In this document: positions 26,424 to 35,493 of the stretch, one piece after another
Layout of the letters: each line of letters starts with the position of its first letter
Numbering within the stretch: the stretch's first letter is position 1
Assembly (NCBI GenBank): GCA_036323355.1
Contig: AP028876.1
Location: 2,108,001-2,172,000 of the forward strand
Source: Gottschalkiaceae bacterium SANA
Lineage (GTDB): Bacteria; Bacillota; Clostridia; Tissierellales; GPF-1
Length of the DNA: 64,000 nt
Direction: 5' to 3'
The notes under the pieces: generated by a model
What the model was told of the DNA's origin: nothing
What the model saw: only the letters and a program-made list of their open reading frames with translations
The model's database searches: none
Translations under genes and position numbers: made by a program

Positions 26424-27071
26424 TATTTTCAGATCAAGTTGTCGATAAGAAGCGATGGCGATGGCTTCTCCAACCTCCACTTCAATGGGATGCAAGAAAT
26501 TCGGTCCATCCAAAACCACCGTATGGAATTCACCATTTTCTCCACAAGCATCCACCCCCATGGCTTCAAACTCTTCAATTAATTCTTCTGTGAATATTTT
26601 TCCTAAATATCGCTCCGGCACCTTTCTGGTATCAATTGTAACAATGCGGGCAATAAATCCCTCACGAATAAACTCTCGGATTAAGTCACGTCTTGCTTCC
26701 TGCCACAAAGGAAGCCTTGCTTGCAGATTTTCCATTTGGCACACCCGTTCCACCCATCCTCGATGCGCGTCGAGATCGATATCACCAAAAATGCCAACCC
26801 GAATACCTTGAGCCTGTTTTTCATGCAAATATCCAAGAAACTCGGTCTCATAATCGCCCCATGTTGCCTTTCGAAACTCCCAGGTTTTACCCAGCGCATC
26901 GGCCTGCGCCCGGAGCAATTCCAGCCTCAATCCATGACTTCTGGACCGTTCCCCACCTTCTTCAATCATCGTAAACAAATATGGAATTTTAATGCCCATT
27001 TTTTCGGCCCGAAAAAGAGCCAAGCAACCATCCTTCCCCCCACTCCAAGAAGAAAATCCAATTTTCTGCAT
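26397..27071 (-). CDS. Dph6-like (diphthine-ammonia ligase family) ATP-binding protein
   Basis: PP-loop ATPase of the DUF71/Dph6 family. SSWSGGKDGCLALF at residues about 7-20 is the ATP-binding PP-loop, followed by GDIDLDAHRGW and GENGEFHTVVLDGPNF, the characteristic motif of the family. Diphthamide does not occur in bacterial EF-G, so bacterial copies have a different, unestablished amidation or tRNA/cofactor role. 224 residues; GGAGGG before the ATG. Confidence 0.87.
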   Translation of the reverse strand: MQKIGFSSWSGGKDGCLALFRAEKMGIKIPYLFTMIEEGGERSRSHGLRLELLRAQADALGKTWEFRKATWGDYETEFLGYLHEKQAQGIRVGIFGDIDLDAHRGWVERVCQMENLQARLPLWQEARRDLIREFIREGFIARIVTIDTRKVPERYLGKIFTEELIEEFEAMGVDACGENGEFHTVVLDGPNFLHPIEVEVGEAIAIASYRQLDLKIKARNESLE

Positions 27072-27337
27072 CCAACACCCTCCACTTCTATACCAAGATA
27101 ATATAGTTCTAATTTCATTATACTTGTCTTACAGAATCAGAACAACGAGTAAAGCGGTAAGTTCCGTCGCAAAACTTTCTTGACAATCCCAAACAAGCAA
27201 GTAAGAGCAAGCAGCAAAATATGATGGATATAATGGAAAACACGACTTTGCCTCACAAGATAGAATTAGAAAATTCATCATATTTTCCATTTTAGCTTCC
27301 TGTATACTAAAGATACAAACAGCAGGGAGGATCCTTA

Positions 27338-28174
27338 ATGAACCGTAAAACCGTACTTCAAATACAAAAAATATTGAAAACAATTGAGACTAATCTGCAA
27401 GAACCCCTAGATCGAAGAAAACTAATCGAAATGACCTATCTTTCGTCGGCCGCATTTTATCCCTTATTTCGAAATTTAATCGGTACAAGTGTTAAAGACT
27501 ATATCCAAAGGAGACGTCTCTCGGCATCCTGCAAGGACCTTGTTGACTCGAATAAAAGTATCCTAACCATTGCCCTTCAATATCAATATGAAAGCTATGA
27601 GAGCTATTCACGTGCCTTCAAACGACTAACAGGTCTAAGCCCAAGACAATATCGCAAGACAGGCGTGTTAACAGCACCCTATGGTCCCGTGACAATCATG
27701 GCATCATACTCAAAAGGAGATCTCGAAATGAAAAGACGAATGAATCAAAAACAAATCATGAATGCTCTTCGATCCCACTCTGGTATTTTATTGGACATCG
27801 ATATCGATGAATTTGAAGCAGTCAATCAAAAATATGGACGCGACACTGGCGACTACATTCTGTCAGAAATTCCAAAACGTATAAACCAAGTGCTCGTTTC
27901 TTTCTCAATTAGAGGAGAAGCCATCCGAATCCACAACGATGAGTTCCTTGTTGTCCTTCCTGATTCAGTAGAAGATCATGACTCGATTACTGAAGCATTT
28001 CTGTCTCAAATTCGATTTCCTTATCAATTTCGCAGTGAAATGATCTGTATAACCGTCAGCATCGGGCTTACACCATACTCCATGAAGCAGGATTGGACCG
28101 AATCGATGGAACGAGTTGAAACTGCCATGAAATCGGCTAAGACAAATGGTAAAAACCAAACCTATAAATCATAA
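27338..28174 (+). CDS. AraC-type regulator fused to a degenerate GGDEF domain
   Basis: A 278-residue protein with an unusual order. Residues about 1-105 form an AraC/XylS double helix-turn-helix (FYPLFRNLIGTSVKDYIQRR, then SYSRAFKRLTGLSPRQYRKT). After a short linker, residues about 135-275 follow a GGDEF fold: LLDIDIDEFEAVNQKYGRDT matches the metal-binding DLDxFKxxNDxxGH segment and SIGLTPYS its last strand, but the active site reads HNDEF instead of GGDEF near residue 200. A nucleotide-sensing or dimerising role is inferred. GGGAGGATCCTTAATG gives a clear start. The 27072-27337 stretch before it carries a TATACT -10 at 27303 but no clear -35. Confidence 0.8.
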   Translation: MNRKTVLQIQKILKTIETNLQEPLDRRKLIEMTYLSSAAFYPLFRNLIGTSVKDYIQRRRLSASCKDLVDSNKSILTIALQYQYESYESYSRAFKRLTGLSPRQYRKTGVLTAPYGPVTIMASYSKGDLEMKRRMNQKQIMNALRSHSGILLDIDIDEFEAVNQKYGRDTGDYILSEIPKRINQVLVSFSIRGEAIRIHNDEFLVVLPDSVEDHDSITEAFLSQIRFPYQFRSEMICITVSIGLTPYSMKQDWTESMERVETAMKSAKTNGKNQTYKS

Positions 28175-28199
28175 AAAGCATGCCCAGGGCATGCTTTTT
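28173..28199 (+). terminator. Terminator after AraC-GGDEF gene
   Basis: Perfect 13-bp arms AAAAAGCATGCCC / GGGCATGCTTTTT with a one-base loop. The following 28200-28364 holds nothing recognisable. Confidence 0.88.
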
Positions 28200-28364
28200 C
28201 CTATTTAGACTCACATAGTGTTTGATTAAAATACAAGATCGCTTGCCCTAACTCCTCTTTCTACAGAAAAGTGTATCAAAGAATATCTGTATTCGCCATA
28301 TGTCTGGCAAAGTTTTACAAAATACGCCTTTGAATTCACATTCTTGGTACAAGAATCAGTCCAT

Positions 28365-28389
28365 AAAAAAACGAGGGAAAATCCCCCGT
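28365..28389 (-). terminator. Terminator after small acidic ORF
   Basis: Minus-strand stem ACGGGGGA/TCCCTCGT (one mismatch) around TTT, followed by a T run; it starts 2 bases past the small protein stop. Confidence 0.75.
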
Positions 28390-28390
28390 C

Positions 28391-28588
28391 TTAAAATAGA
28401 TCCTTTAATTTGTCTGCTGCGCTGCCCAAATCCAAACCACCTTCGCCACCCAGAACTTTTTCGACTTGACTTTGAATCGGCTCAGGGAGTTTATCTCCCA
28501 AATATGATTTGAGTACCTCAACTACTTTCTCTGCAAGTTTTTCATCCAAATTTGTTTCATCCATCAATTTTTTTACAATTTCTTTCAT
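28391..28588 (-). CDS. Small acidic helical protein (65 aa), unknown
   Basis: Not recognised as a named family. 65 residues, mostly two predicted helices rich in Lys/Glu/Leu, then a Gly-rich turn (GGEGGLDLGS) and a short last helix (ADKLKDLF). ATG at 28588 has GGGAG about 9 bases before it and a terminator directly after the stop, both arguing that this is real and that the much longer frame reaching 28870 is not. It lies 64 bases downstream of the DUF89 gene on the same strand. Confidence 0.65.
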   Translation of the reverse strand: MKEIVKKLMDETNLDEKLAEKVVEVLKSYLGDKLPEPIQSQVEKVLGGEGGLDLGSAADKLKDLF

Positions 28589-28652
28589 TATTATCTCCCT
28601 TAATTTGAAGTATTGTTCGTATTTATAATACCCAAATTTTAGAAAACAACAA

Positions 28653-29516
28653 CTACTCTTTAATAAAAATGCCTTGGAATTGTTTCGTTTGAAATCGATC
28701 AATAAAGAGCTGGCACTTACACAAAAATAGAAAATAAATATTCCGACCCGTTTCAGACAAAGATTCAAAATTGCCTTGTCCCTTGGACAGAATAAAATCC
28801 GCCGAATCAATCGCCTCTTGCGCTTCTTGGCTGATAACACCCAATTGCGTCCCGGGAATTTTAGTCCCATTTCCCATTACTGGCACGATCTTGGTCAAAC
28901 CGACTTCCTCAGCATCCTCCATCAAGGCATCATTTAAAGCAACATCACCGCGAACAATCACCTGAATGTTAACCTCGGGGTACAATTGCTGAATGGTTTG
29001 AATCAAAATCTTATCAAAAACAATCTCTCCCGCATTGTCTGTCAAATAAACCAACTTATGACCCAGTTCAAGTTCTTGACGAAAATCTTTCACGGTCTGT
29101 GCATCAAGATTTTGATCACCCGCTCGTTCAATCAAGCTCTCTAGCTTTTCTTCGTCGACTGTATCCATAGCGCCAAAATCGATCAAATTGCCAATCATAG
29201 CAAATTGCAAGGCGCTCATCAGTTGATCATCAGACTCTTGAATCCGTTTTACAATTTCCATTTCCTTCAACATTAGAAATTGATTATAATGCCGTTTTTG
29301 CCTATAAAAAGGATCTCCAATATCAAACTTATTCTCTAAAATCGCGTTAATCTTTGAATAAAGTAAGGGTGCTGTATCCGACTCATGAGCCACGGAAATC
29401 TCCCCATACACCTCTTTCATAAAGTGCAACAAACCGTCTTCACTTTGATCATAATTCAAATAATTCTGTTCCGCTTTTCCCAACATACAATTTATGCAAG
29501 TTAAATTCGCCTTCAT
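28653..29516 (-). CDS. DUF89 (ARMT1-like) damage-control phosphatase family protein
   Basis: DUF89 protein, a family with metal-dependent phosphatase activity on phosphorylated metabolites. Residues CINCML near the N-terminus, DNAGEIVFDK near residue 160 and the conserved SKGQGNFESLSE block near residue 255 are typical. Cys-containing N-terminus is a feature of one DUF89 group. ATG at 29516 is chosen for GGGGGAG upstream (287 residues). Separated by 30 bases from the upstream flavin reductase gene, so probably one unit. Confidence 0.85.
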   Translation of the reverse strand: MKANLTCINCMLGKAEQNYLNYDQSEDGLLHFMKEVYGEISVAHESDTAPLLYSKINAILENKFDIGDPFYRQKRHYNQFLMLKEMEIVKRIQESDDQLMSALQFAMIGNLIDFGAMDTVDEEKLESLIERAGDQNLDAQTVKDFRQELELGHKLVYLTDNAGEIVFDKILIQTIQQLYPEVNIQVIVRGDVALNDALMEDAEEVGLTKIVPVMGNGTKIPGTQLGVISQEAQEAIDSADFILSKGQGNFESLSETGRNIYFLFLCKCQLFIDRFQTKQFQGIFIKE

Positions 29517-29546
29517 TGAATACTCCCCCACTCTTATCATCAAGTC

Positions 29547-30278
29547 TTACTTCTTTTTCATTTTACCCGCCAAAAATTGGTAAAAAATATGGCCAACTTT
29601 TTTCTTTATCCACGACAATTGGTTTTCATAGAAATAATCACGCTGATCCCAGCCTTCATGTTCCCAATAAGGTCGATCTTGCAATAAAACTTGCAAAGCC
29701 AACACCTTCTGTACCTGGAAATCCATAACCCGCTTCCAGTTGGGGCGATCCAACTCCTTTGGAGATTCCAACAACATACAAAAACGATCAATCTTTTTTT
29801 CCAAAACAGCCTGTTCAACTCCAGCGAGCTTCACCGCTAAACGCCCTGCAGGAATTGCGCCCCATTGAATCGTAATATCCTTTAAATACTTTAGCGTTTC
29901 CTTAGCGCCCGATGCATTTGTAGTTACGGTGGAAAAAATCGGTTTTCCTACCAAAATCGGACGATGATAATGCGAGCATGTGCGATCAATCATGGTTTTC
30001 AAAACGCCAGAAACCTGTCGTAAATAGACCGGAGAAGACAAAATAATTCCATCAGCTCCCTTTAATTTTTGCTCAACCTCAAAAAAAGAATCCTGAATCA
30101 CACAAGTTCCTCTCATGATACAAACCTCGCACCCCCGACAGGGCTGAAGTTCATATTCAGAAAGATGTAGCCACTCGGTTTCAATTCCGTGACTAATCAG
30201 CTCTGTTTCTATTCGCTTAAGCACCGAAAATGTTGTCTTTTTCCGGTAGGAACTATTAATTAATAATACTTTCTTCAC
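29547..30278 (-). CDS. NADPH-dependent FMN reductase / iron-sulfur flavoprotein-like
   Basis: Flavodoxin-fold oxidoreductase. The N-terminal VLLINSSYRKKTTFSVL matches the phosphate loop for FMN, and SSPVYLRQVSGVLKTMIDR the ring-binding segment. A cysteine motif CRGCEVCIMRGTC at about 48-60 resembles the compact cluster motif of iron-sulfur flavoproteins. A basic C-terminal helix of about 60 residues is extra. GTG start at 30278 with AAAGGAG upstream. Redox partner unknown. Confidence 0.83.
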   Translation of the reverse strand: MKKVLLINSSYRKKTTFSVLKRIETELISHGIETEWLHLSEYELQPCRGCEVCIMRGTCVIQDSFFEVEQKLKGADGIILSSPVYLRQVSGVLKTMIDRTCSHYHRPILVGKPIFSTVTTNASGAKETLKYLKDITIQWGAIPAGRLAVKLAGVEQAVLEKKIDRFCMLLESPKELDRPNWKRVMDFQVQKVLALQVLLQDRPYWEHEGWDQRDYFYENQLSWIKKKVGHIFYQFLAGKMKKK

Positions 30279-30331
30279 AGGCTGCTCCTTTCGACAAAAT
30301 CATTTCCATTCTATCAGATATCATAAAAAAA

Positions 30332-30355
30332 AGAAGCACTCTTTCGAATGCTTCT
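30332..30355 (-). terminator. Terminator after GAF-GGDEF unit
   Basis: Minus-strand stem AGAAGCA/TGCTTCT followed by a T run. It lies past the mini-ORF at 30362-30448 and before the flavin reductase gene. Confidence 0.7.
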
Positions 30356-30361
30356 AACAAA

Positions 30362-30448
30362 TCAGCGACCAAATCCCCAGTCCAAGGTCCCTAGACCCAA
30401 ATCTAGAAGTAAATAATAGATAGTTATTCGGTCTTGATTCAGTTCAAT
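30362..30448 (-). other. Candidate mini-ORF with non-ATG start (25-28 aa)
   Basis: An open stretch that encodes ...YYLLLDLGLGTLDWGFGR and ends at TGA, between the GAF-GGDEF stop and its terminator. The hydrophobic, Gly/Leu/Trp-rich end looks like a translated small peptide rather than random sequence, but no ATG/GTG/TTG is in frame; a CTG at 30442 has GAGG about 7 bases upstream, and an ATT lies two codons before. It is a possibility only; a noncoding DNA repeat (TTTGGGTCTAGGGACC / TTGGACTGGGGATTTGG) explains the Gly/Leu pattern equally well. Confidence 0.3.
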
Positions 30449-30458
30449 ACCTCACCCA

Positions 30459-31805
30459 TTATGCGATGACAACACGATTTCGACCAGACTCTTTTGCTCG
30501 ATAGAGTGCATCATCAACCTTCTGGATAAATTCTGACTCCGATTCCACGTTAAGGGCTTGCAGATTGCCACAACCAATACTTACAGATACTTGAATGGAT
30601 GCGCCATTTACCATCATTACATGTTCTGCGATTCGTATGCGTAGACGCTCTGCGATTTGTTCAGCGGCTATAGCCTCTGTATTTGGCAATGCCAAGAAAA
30701 ATTCTTCTCCACCATACCGAATCATAATATCAGACTTACGTAACTCTTCCCTTGCAATTTCAGTCATTTGTCTGAGAACACCATCTCCAACCAAATGCCC
30801 ATACGTATCGTTCACACGTTTAAAATGATCAACGTCAATCATTAAGGCACTGAATGGCATATCCATTTGCCTTGCCCGTTGATATTCATTCCTATATATC
30901 TGCAAACCTGCTCGTCGATTATAGAAATTCGTTAGCGAATCTCGTTCAGCAATGCGTTGCAATTCTTCATGTTCAAGTGCATTGTTCAAAGACAAAGCCA
31001 AACTATGGGAAAAAATATCAATCTGCTTCATTAATTCCGATGAAAAGGTTTCTGCCGTTGCCAAGATAATAATGCCCATTACCTTATCCTTGTAAACAAT
31101 GGGTACAAGCAACACTTGTCGGGGTTGATATTCCATCAAAACACTTCTTACATTCAAATCCTTTGGATAAGTGATCATCTCATAACGTTTATTCTTTACA
31201 ACTTGATGCAAGAAATGATTACTCTGAAATGATTCAGTATCCTCAATTCCATGACTGGCAATCGTCTGACACTGATCCCCATCTACCAATAATATAGCAC
31301 CTGCACTCGCATCCCCGTGTTTCATTAAAACTTCAAGCGCGTTATCTGCCAAAACGTCCAATTCCAATTGACTTGAAAGGATTTCCGTATAACTGCGAAT
31401 TGCATCCTGCGTCTTCAGCACAGCTGCAAAGGCTTCGATCAACTCATTAAACGCTAAACCACAAGTACCAAAAAGATCGTCGGATTCTACTGGAATCTGG
31501 CAAGTTTCAATGGTACAATCACCAATTTCACCCCCTCGTGAAATCGCTAAAACATTTTCTTTCGCATGATTCATCTTCATCGTAAAAAGCTTCAGCTTTT
31601 CACCTACTGTGAGCCTCGCCAAGAAAATATTCACCAGGCCAACAAGAATCCCCGCTGCAACACAGGACATAAAAAAGACCGGTGACATTGCAATTGTGAC
31701 TGAAACACCAAGCGCCCATGCAAAAAATGGGAACAACAAACCAATTAAAATTCCAAATCCAATCATCCAAGTCGCTAAAATAATAAACACATTCTTTTGA
31801 TCCAT
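30459..31805 (-). CDS. Membrane GAF-GGDEF diguanylate cyclase
   Basis: Makes cyclic di-GMP. Two N-terminal helices (about 7-27 and 33-62), a linker of about 80 residues, a GAF domain at about 145-280 (YTEILSSQLELDVLADNALEV start) and a GGDEF domain at about 290-448 with RYGGEEFFLALPNT near residue 362; GGEEF is an accepted active variant. Ends with the usual ALYRAKESGRNRV. ATG at 31805 with GGAGA. 448 residues. Confidence 0.9.
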   Translation of the reverse strand: MDQKNVFIILATWMIGFGILIGLLFPFFAWALGVSVTIAMSPVFFMSCVAAGILVGLVNIFLARLTVGEKLKLFTMKMNHAKENVLAISRGGEIGDCTIETCQIPVESDDLFGTCGLAFNELIEAFAAVLKTQDAIRSYTEILSSQLELDVLADNALEVLMKHGDASAGAILLVDGDQCQTIASHGIEDTESFQSNHFLHQVVKNKRYEMITYPKDLNVRSVLMEYQPRQVLLVPIVYKDKVMGIIILATAETFSSELMKQIDIFSHSLALSLNNALEHEELQRIAERDSLTNFYNRRAGLQIYRNEYQRARQMDMPFSALMIDVDHFKRVNDTYGHLVGDGVLRQMTEIAREELRKSDIMIRYGGEEFFLALPNTEAIAAEQIAERLRIRIAEHVMMVNGASIQVSVSIGCGNLQALNVESESEFIQKVDDALYRAKESGRNRVVIA

Positions 31806-31890
31806 ACCTGTCTCCTCATTCTTTTACTCTAGCACAATTATACACCCTAAATTATCCAATTGTTGTATAATTTTGTACATATTTCCGAGT

Positions 31891-32733
31891 TTAAACGCCT
31901 AGACAAGCCATAACAAGATCTTCGACTTCCTTCCACTGATTGTCGAAATTTTCAATCACAGCAATCTCAATATCCAATTGATCCATCACCTTGAACTCAA
32001 GGTCTTTTCTCTCCTGAATAAACTGAAAGACCCCGTCAACTCCTTTTGCATTTGTATCTTTTCCATATGGAGAGTCCTCTACATACTCCGCGACTTGATC
32101 AATCCAATCTTTCCACTTTTCCGGTTCTGGAGAACGCCGTTGGTCGGCAACACGCTGAATCGTTTTTCTTACACTTGGTTGAGTCAAATAGATCAACATG
32201 GGATTCAATCCCTTTACGGTTTGAATCAAAGCTTGCATATATGCAATAATTTCTGGTTCACTTCGATCATGCGCCCGCAATAGTTCGCTAATATGATTCT
32301 GTAAATACGCACATTCAAAAATTGTGATCGTATCTGGGTCTGCCTCCTGTCCAAATCGCTTCCATCTTGCAAAATGTAAGGCTTGAAATTCTTCGAATGG
32401 GATCCGTTGATCATAGACTTCATGTTGCTCAAAATACGTCATCCACTCCTCGCCCTCGTGCGAAAGGTCCAACATGGTATAGGCGATTACTGCATGATCA
32501 TCTTCCAAGGAATAGTTACCATCCAGGCACCCCTGAAAAAGTGGAAGCTTTCGAATTTCCTCAAACTTCTGTAGAGGGATCACCGACATCCATGCAAGAT
32601 CAACAGGATGCAAGTCACCCTCCAAAAATAATTGAACGGGATAACCGCAACTTTCCAAATAAGTCTTCACCTTTGTGGCCATGGTCGTTTTTCCTGAACC
32701 AGGAATTCCTTCAATGAGTATTAGTCGATTCAT
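31891..32733 (-). CDS. P-loop kinase-like protein, unknown
   Basis: Walker A GIPGSGKTTM at residues 9-18 and a helical C-terminal half of 280 residues in all. The layout resembles small-molecule kinases and AAA-type NTPases, but no family name can be assigned. GGGAG precedes the ATG, which lies 17 bases downstream of the Ca2+ ATPase stop, suggesting one operon. Confidence 0.7.
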   Translation of the reverse strand: MNRLILIEGIPGSGKTTMATKVKTYLESCGYPVQLFLEGDLHPVDLAWMSVIPLQKFEEIRKLPLFQGCLDGNYSLEDDHAVIAYTMLDLSHEGEEWMTYFEQHEVYDQRIPFEEFQALHFARWKRFGQEADPDTITIFECAYLQNHISELLRAHDRSEPEIIAYMQALIQTVKGLNPMLIYLTQPSVRKTIQRVADQRRSPEPEKWKDWIDQVAEYVEDSPYGKDTNAKGVDGVFQFIQERKDLEFKVMDQLDIEIAVIENFDNQWKEVEDLVMACLGV

Positions 32734-32749
32734 AGCAATCTCCCTTCAT

Positions 32750-35392
32750 CTACGCTCGCCGAAACAATTTCTTTCCAATGACTTGTATCTCGTGCACAGC
32801 CACCGGCAACAACGAAACGGCAACAACAATTCCCCATTCCTGAAGGCTTAAAGGACTGGTGTGAAAAGCCTCCATAAAGAATGGTACTTCCGTAACCAAA
32901 ACTTGAGCACCAATTCCAATAAAAATCGCAAGTACCATCAAACGATTCTGGTACAACTTTGACCCAAACACAGAAACCTCATGATCCCGCATATTCATAG
33001 CATGCATCAACTGCGACAGAGCCAGAATAGAAAAAGCAAGGGTTTGCGCCTTCATTAAATAAGCTTCATTAGACAAAATATCCGTCATTTTTTGAATCTC
33101 AAAAACCTTCAATGATGGGGAAGCTCCTTTTGCTACCAGATAAAAGGCACTCAAGGTCCCCAGGGCAATCAAACACCCGTAAAGGGCAATATTAAATCCA
33201 CCTCCATCTGCGAATAAGCTCGCTTTTGGATCCCTTGGTGGTTTCTTCATCAATCCCCGTGGTTTCCCATCGGTTCCCAAAGCCAAGGCGGGCAAGGTAT
33301 CGGTCACCAGATTTACCCAAAGAATATGCACGGCCAATAATGGTGCCGGAAGCCCCAAGACAATGGCGGTAAACATGGCCACAACTTCGCCCAGATTCGA
33401 AGACAGCAAGAATAACACGGTCTTTCGAATATTATGGTATATGCCACGACCTTCTTCCACAGCTTTTTCAATGGTGGTGAAGTTATCATCTGTCAAGATC
33501 ATATCCGAAGCATTTTTCGCTACATCGGTTCCAGTAATACCCATGGCAACACCGATATCTGCAGTTTTCAATGAAGGCGCATCGTTTACACCGTCTCCCG
33601 TCATAGATACAATCTTACCCGAAGCCCGGAAGGCTTCCACAATACGTACCTTGTGTTCTGGAGAAACACGAGCAAAAACGCGAACGGATTCCACGCGGAT
33701 TTGCAGTTCTTCTGCCTCCATCCCCTCAAGCTCTTGTCCCGTCATGCATTGTTCTTCTCGGTCCGCAATTCCCAATTCTCTGGCGATTGCAAGAGCTGTA
33801 TCTCGATGATCACCAGTAATCATAACCGTAGCAACGCCCGCTTTTCGCAAGCGTTCTACTGCTGGTTTTGCCTCTTGCCGAGGTGGGTCCATCATGCCGA
33901 CGAGACCCACAAAGATCAAAGACTCTTCCTCCACATTATTTTCATTCCGCTTGGCCAAGGCCAATACCCGTAAGGCTTGCTTCGACATTTGACTTGCAGC
34001 ATCTAAAACTAACACTTTATCTTCTTCCGAGATAAGTCTTTGTTCTCCGCTGTTTTCAATCGATGTGCAGCGTTCTAGCAAAACATCGACAGCCCCTTTC
34101 GTATAGGCGATAAAAGCAGACCCTGTTTGATGCACGGTCGTCATTAATTTTCGATCAGAATCAAAGGGTCGCTCATTCACCCTCGGATATTCCTTTTCCA
34201 ATTCCGCCTTTTCAACATCCACCAACAATCCCATATCAACCAAAGCCAATTCAGTTGGATCTCCAATTCGATGATCCCCCTCCACACTGGCATCGCAACA
34301 CAAAACCATTCCGCGTATCAAATCTTCATTGGTATCCATTTTCGCTTCACTCATGGGGATTAGTTCTTGATTCTGATAGATCGTTCGAATAGACATCACA
34401 TTTTGTGTAAGCGTTCCCGTTTTATCCGTACAGACAACACTAACAGCACCTAGGGTTTCAACTGCCGGCAAACGTCGAACAATCGAGTTTTCCTTGACCA
34501 TTTTTTGTACGCCTATTGCCAGAACAATTGTAACAACCGCTGGCAATCCTTCTGGTACTGCAGCCACTGCCAAGGAAATCGCCGTCATCAGCATTTCTAC
34601 CATATCTCGTTTTTGTAGATATGCGATTCCAAACAGCAGCAAACAAACAATGATCGTACCAATCCCCAAAATCTTACCTAAATCAGCCAGACGTTTCTGG
34701 AGGGGAGTTAATTCCTCTTCTTTAGATTCAAGCATGGTTGAGATCTTGCCAATCTCAGTTCTTTTTCCTGTTCCGGCAACGACGCCCGCACCGCGTCCAT
34801 AAGTCACGATAGTAGACATGAATCCCATATTAATTCGATCACCCAGAGCTGCCTCTTCCGAAATTTCTGCCATTGCATCTTTCTGCACCGCAACTGATTC
34901 ACCCGTTAAGGCCGATTCTTCCACCGATAAATCAGCAGTTTCCACTAATCGAAGATCCGCAGGGATAATTCGTCCGGCTTCCAATTCAACCCAATCTCCA
35001 ACAACCAATTCGGCAGATGCAATTTCTTCCACAAGGCCATCTCTACGAACCAAGGCGGTTGGACTGGACATTTTCTGTAGTGCCGACAGAGCACGTTCCG
35101 CTTTTCCTTGCTGAACCAATCCCACGGTTAAATTAATCAAGATGACACAGGCAATAATTACAACATCGCTATATTCCTGTAAAATTGTAGACACGATCAT
35201 TGCAACCAATAGGATTATAGTCATGGGTTCCCTTAATTGTTCAAACACCCTCTGCCCTAATGTTGGCGGTTTTACCGCCTTCAATTCATTGCGGCCATCC
35301 CTCTCCAATCGTTTTTTTACTTCGTCTTTACTTAATCCATCTCGACTTGTATTCCACTTCTTTATAATTTCATCGATCATTTGATTGTCCAT
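32750..35392 (-). CDS. P-type calcium-transporting ATPase
   Basis: Cytoplasmic-membrane P2A ATPase that pumps Ca2+ (or Mn2+). TGES actuator motif (ALTGESVAV near 165), phosphorylation site CTDKTGTLTQN near 315, hinge TGDGVNDAPSLK near 610, and VPEGLPAVV in helix M4, whose Glu is a Ca2+ ligand. Start ATG at 35392 is supported by AAGGAGAGG 8 bases upstream, and gives 880 residues; a GTG lies further up at 35428. The last part has the six C-terminal helices. Confidence 0.94.
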   Translation of the reverse strand: MDNQMIDEIIKKWNTSRDGLSKDEVKKRLERDGRNELKAVKPPTLGQRVFEQLREPMTIILLVAMIVSTILQEYSDVVIIACVILINLTVGLVQQGKAERALSALQKMSSPTALVRRDGLVEEIASAELVVGDWVELEAGRIIPADLRLVETADLSVEESALTGESVAVQKDAMAEISEEAALGDRINMGFMSTIVTYGRGAGVVAGTGKRTEIGKISTMLESKEEELTPLQKRLADLGKILGIGTIIVCLLLFGIAYLQKRDMVEMLMTAISLAVAAVPEGLPAVVTIVLAIGVQKMVKENSIVRRLPAVETLGAVSVVCTDKTGTLTQNVMSIRTIYQNQELIPMSEAKMDTNEDLIRGMVLCCDASVEGDHRIGDPTELALVDMGLLVDVEKAELEKEYPRVNERPFDSDRKLMTTVHQTGSAFIAYTKGAVDVLLERCTSIENSGEQRLISEEDKVLVLDAASQMSKQALRVLALAKRNENNVEEESLIFVGLVGMMDPPRQEAKPAVERLRKAGVATVMITGDHRDTALAIARELGIADREEQCMTGQELEGMEAEELQIRVESVRVFARVSPEHKVRIVEAFRASGKIVSMTGDGVNDAPSLKTADIGVAMGITGTDVAKNASDMILTDDNFTTIEKAVEEGRGIYHNIRKTVLFLLSSNLGEVVAMFTAIVLGLPAPLLAVHILWVNLVTDTLPALALGTDGKPRGLMKKPPRDPKASLFADGGGFNIALYGCLIALGTLSAFYLVAKGASPSLKVFEIQKMTDILSNEAYLMKAQTLAFSILALSQLMHAMNMRDHEVSVFGSKLYQNRLMVLAIFIGIGAQVLVTEVPFFMEAFHTSPLSLQEWGIVVAVSLLPVAVHEIQVIGKKLFRRA

Positions 35393-35460
35393 TTTATTGT
35401 CCTCTCCTTTGTCATAGCTCTTTGTCACTTAAATTGTCATGCTCTTATTATACCAAAAAG

Positions 35461-35482
35461 ACAGACGCTTAAGCGCCTGTCC
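35461..35482 (-). terminator. Terminator after MFS gene
   Basis: Minus-strand GACAGGCGCTT/AAGCGTCTGTC palindrome followed by a T run; 12 bases past the MFS stop. Confidence 0.82.
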
Positions 35483-35493
35483 TCCATTTCATT

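Noticed and set aside
28589-28870. 159-residue frame covering the small acidic ORF and part of DUF89
   Set aside because: Upstream part overlaps DUF89 in another frame; the real start has its own SD at 28588.
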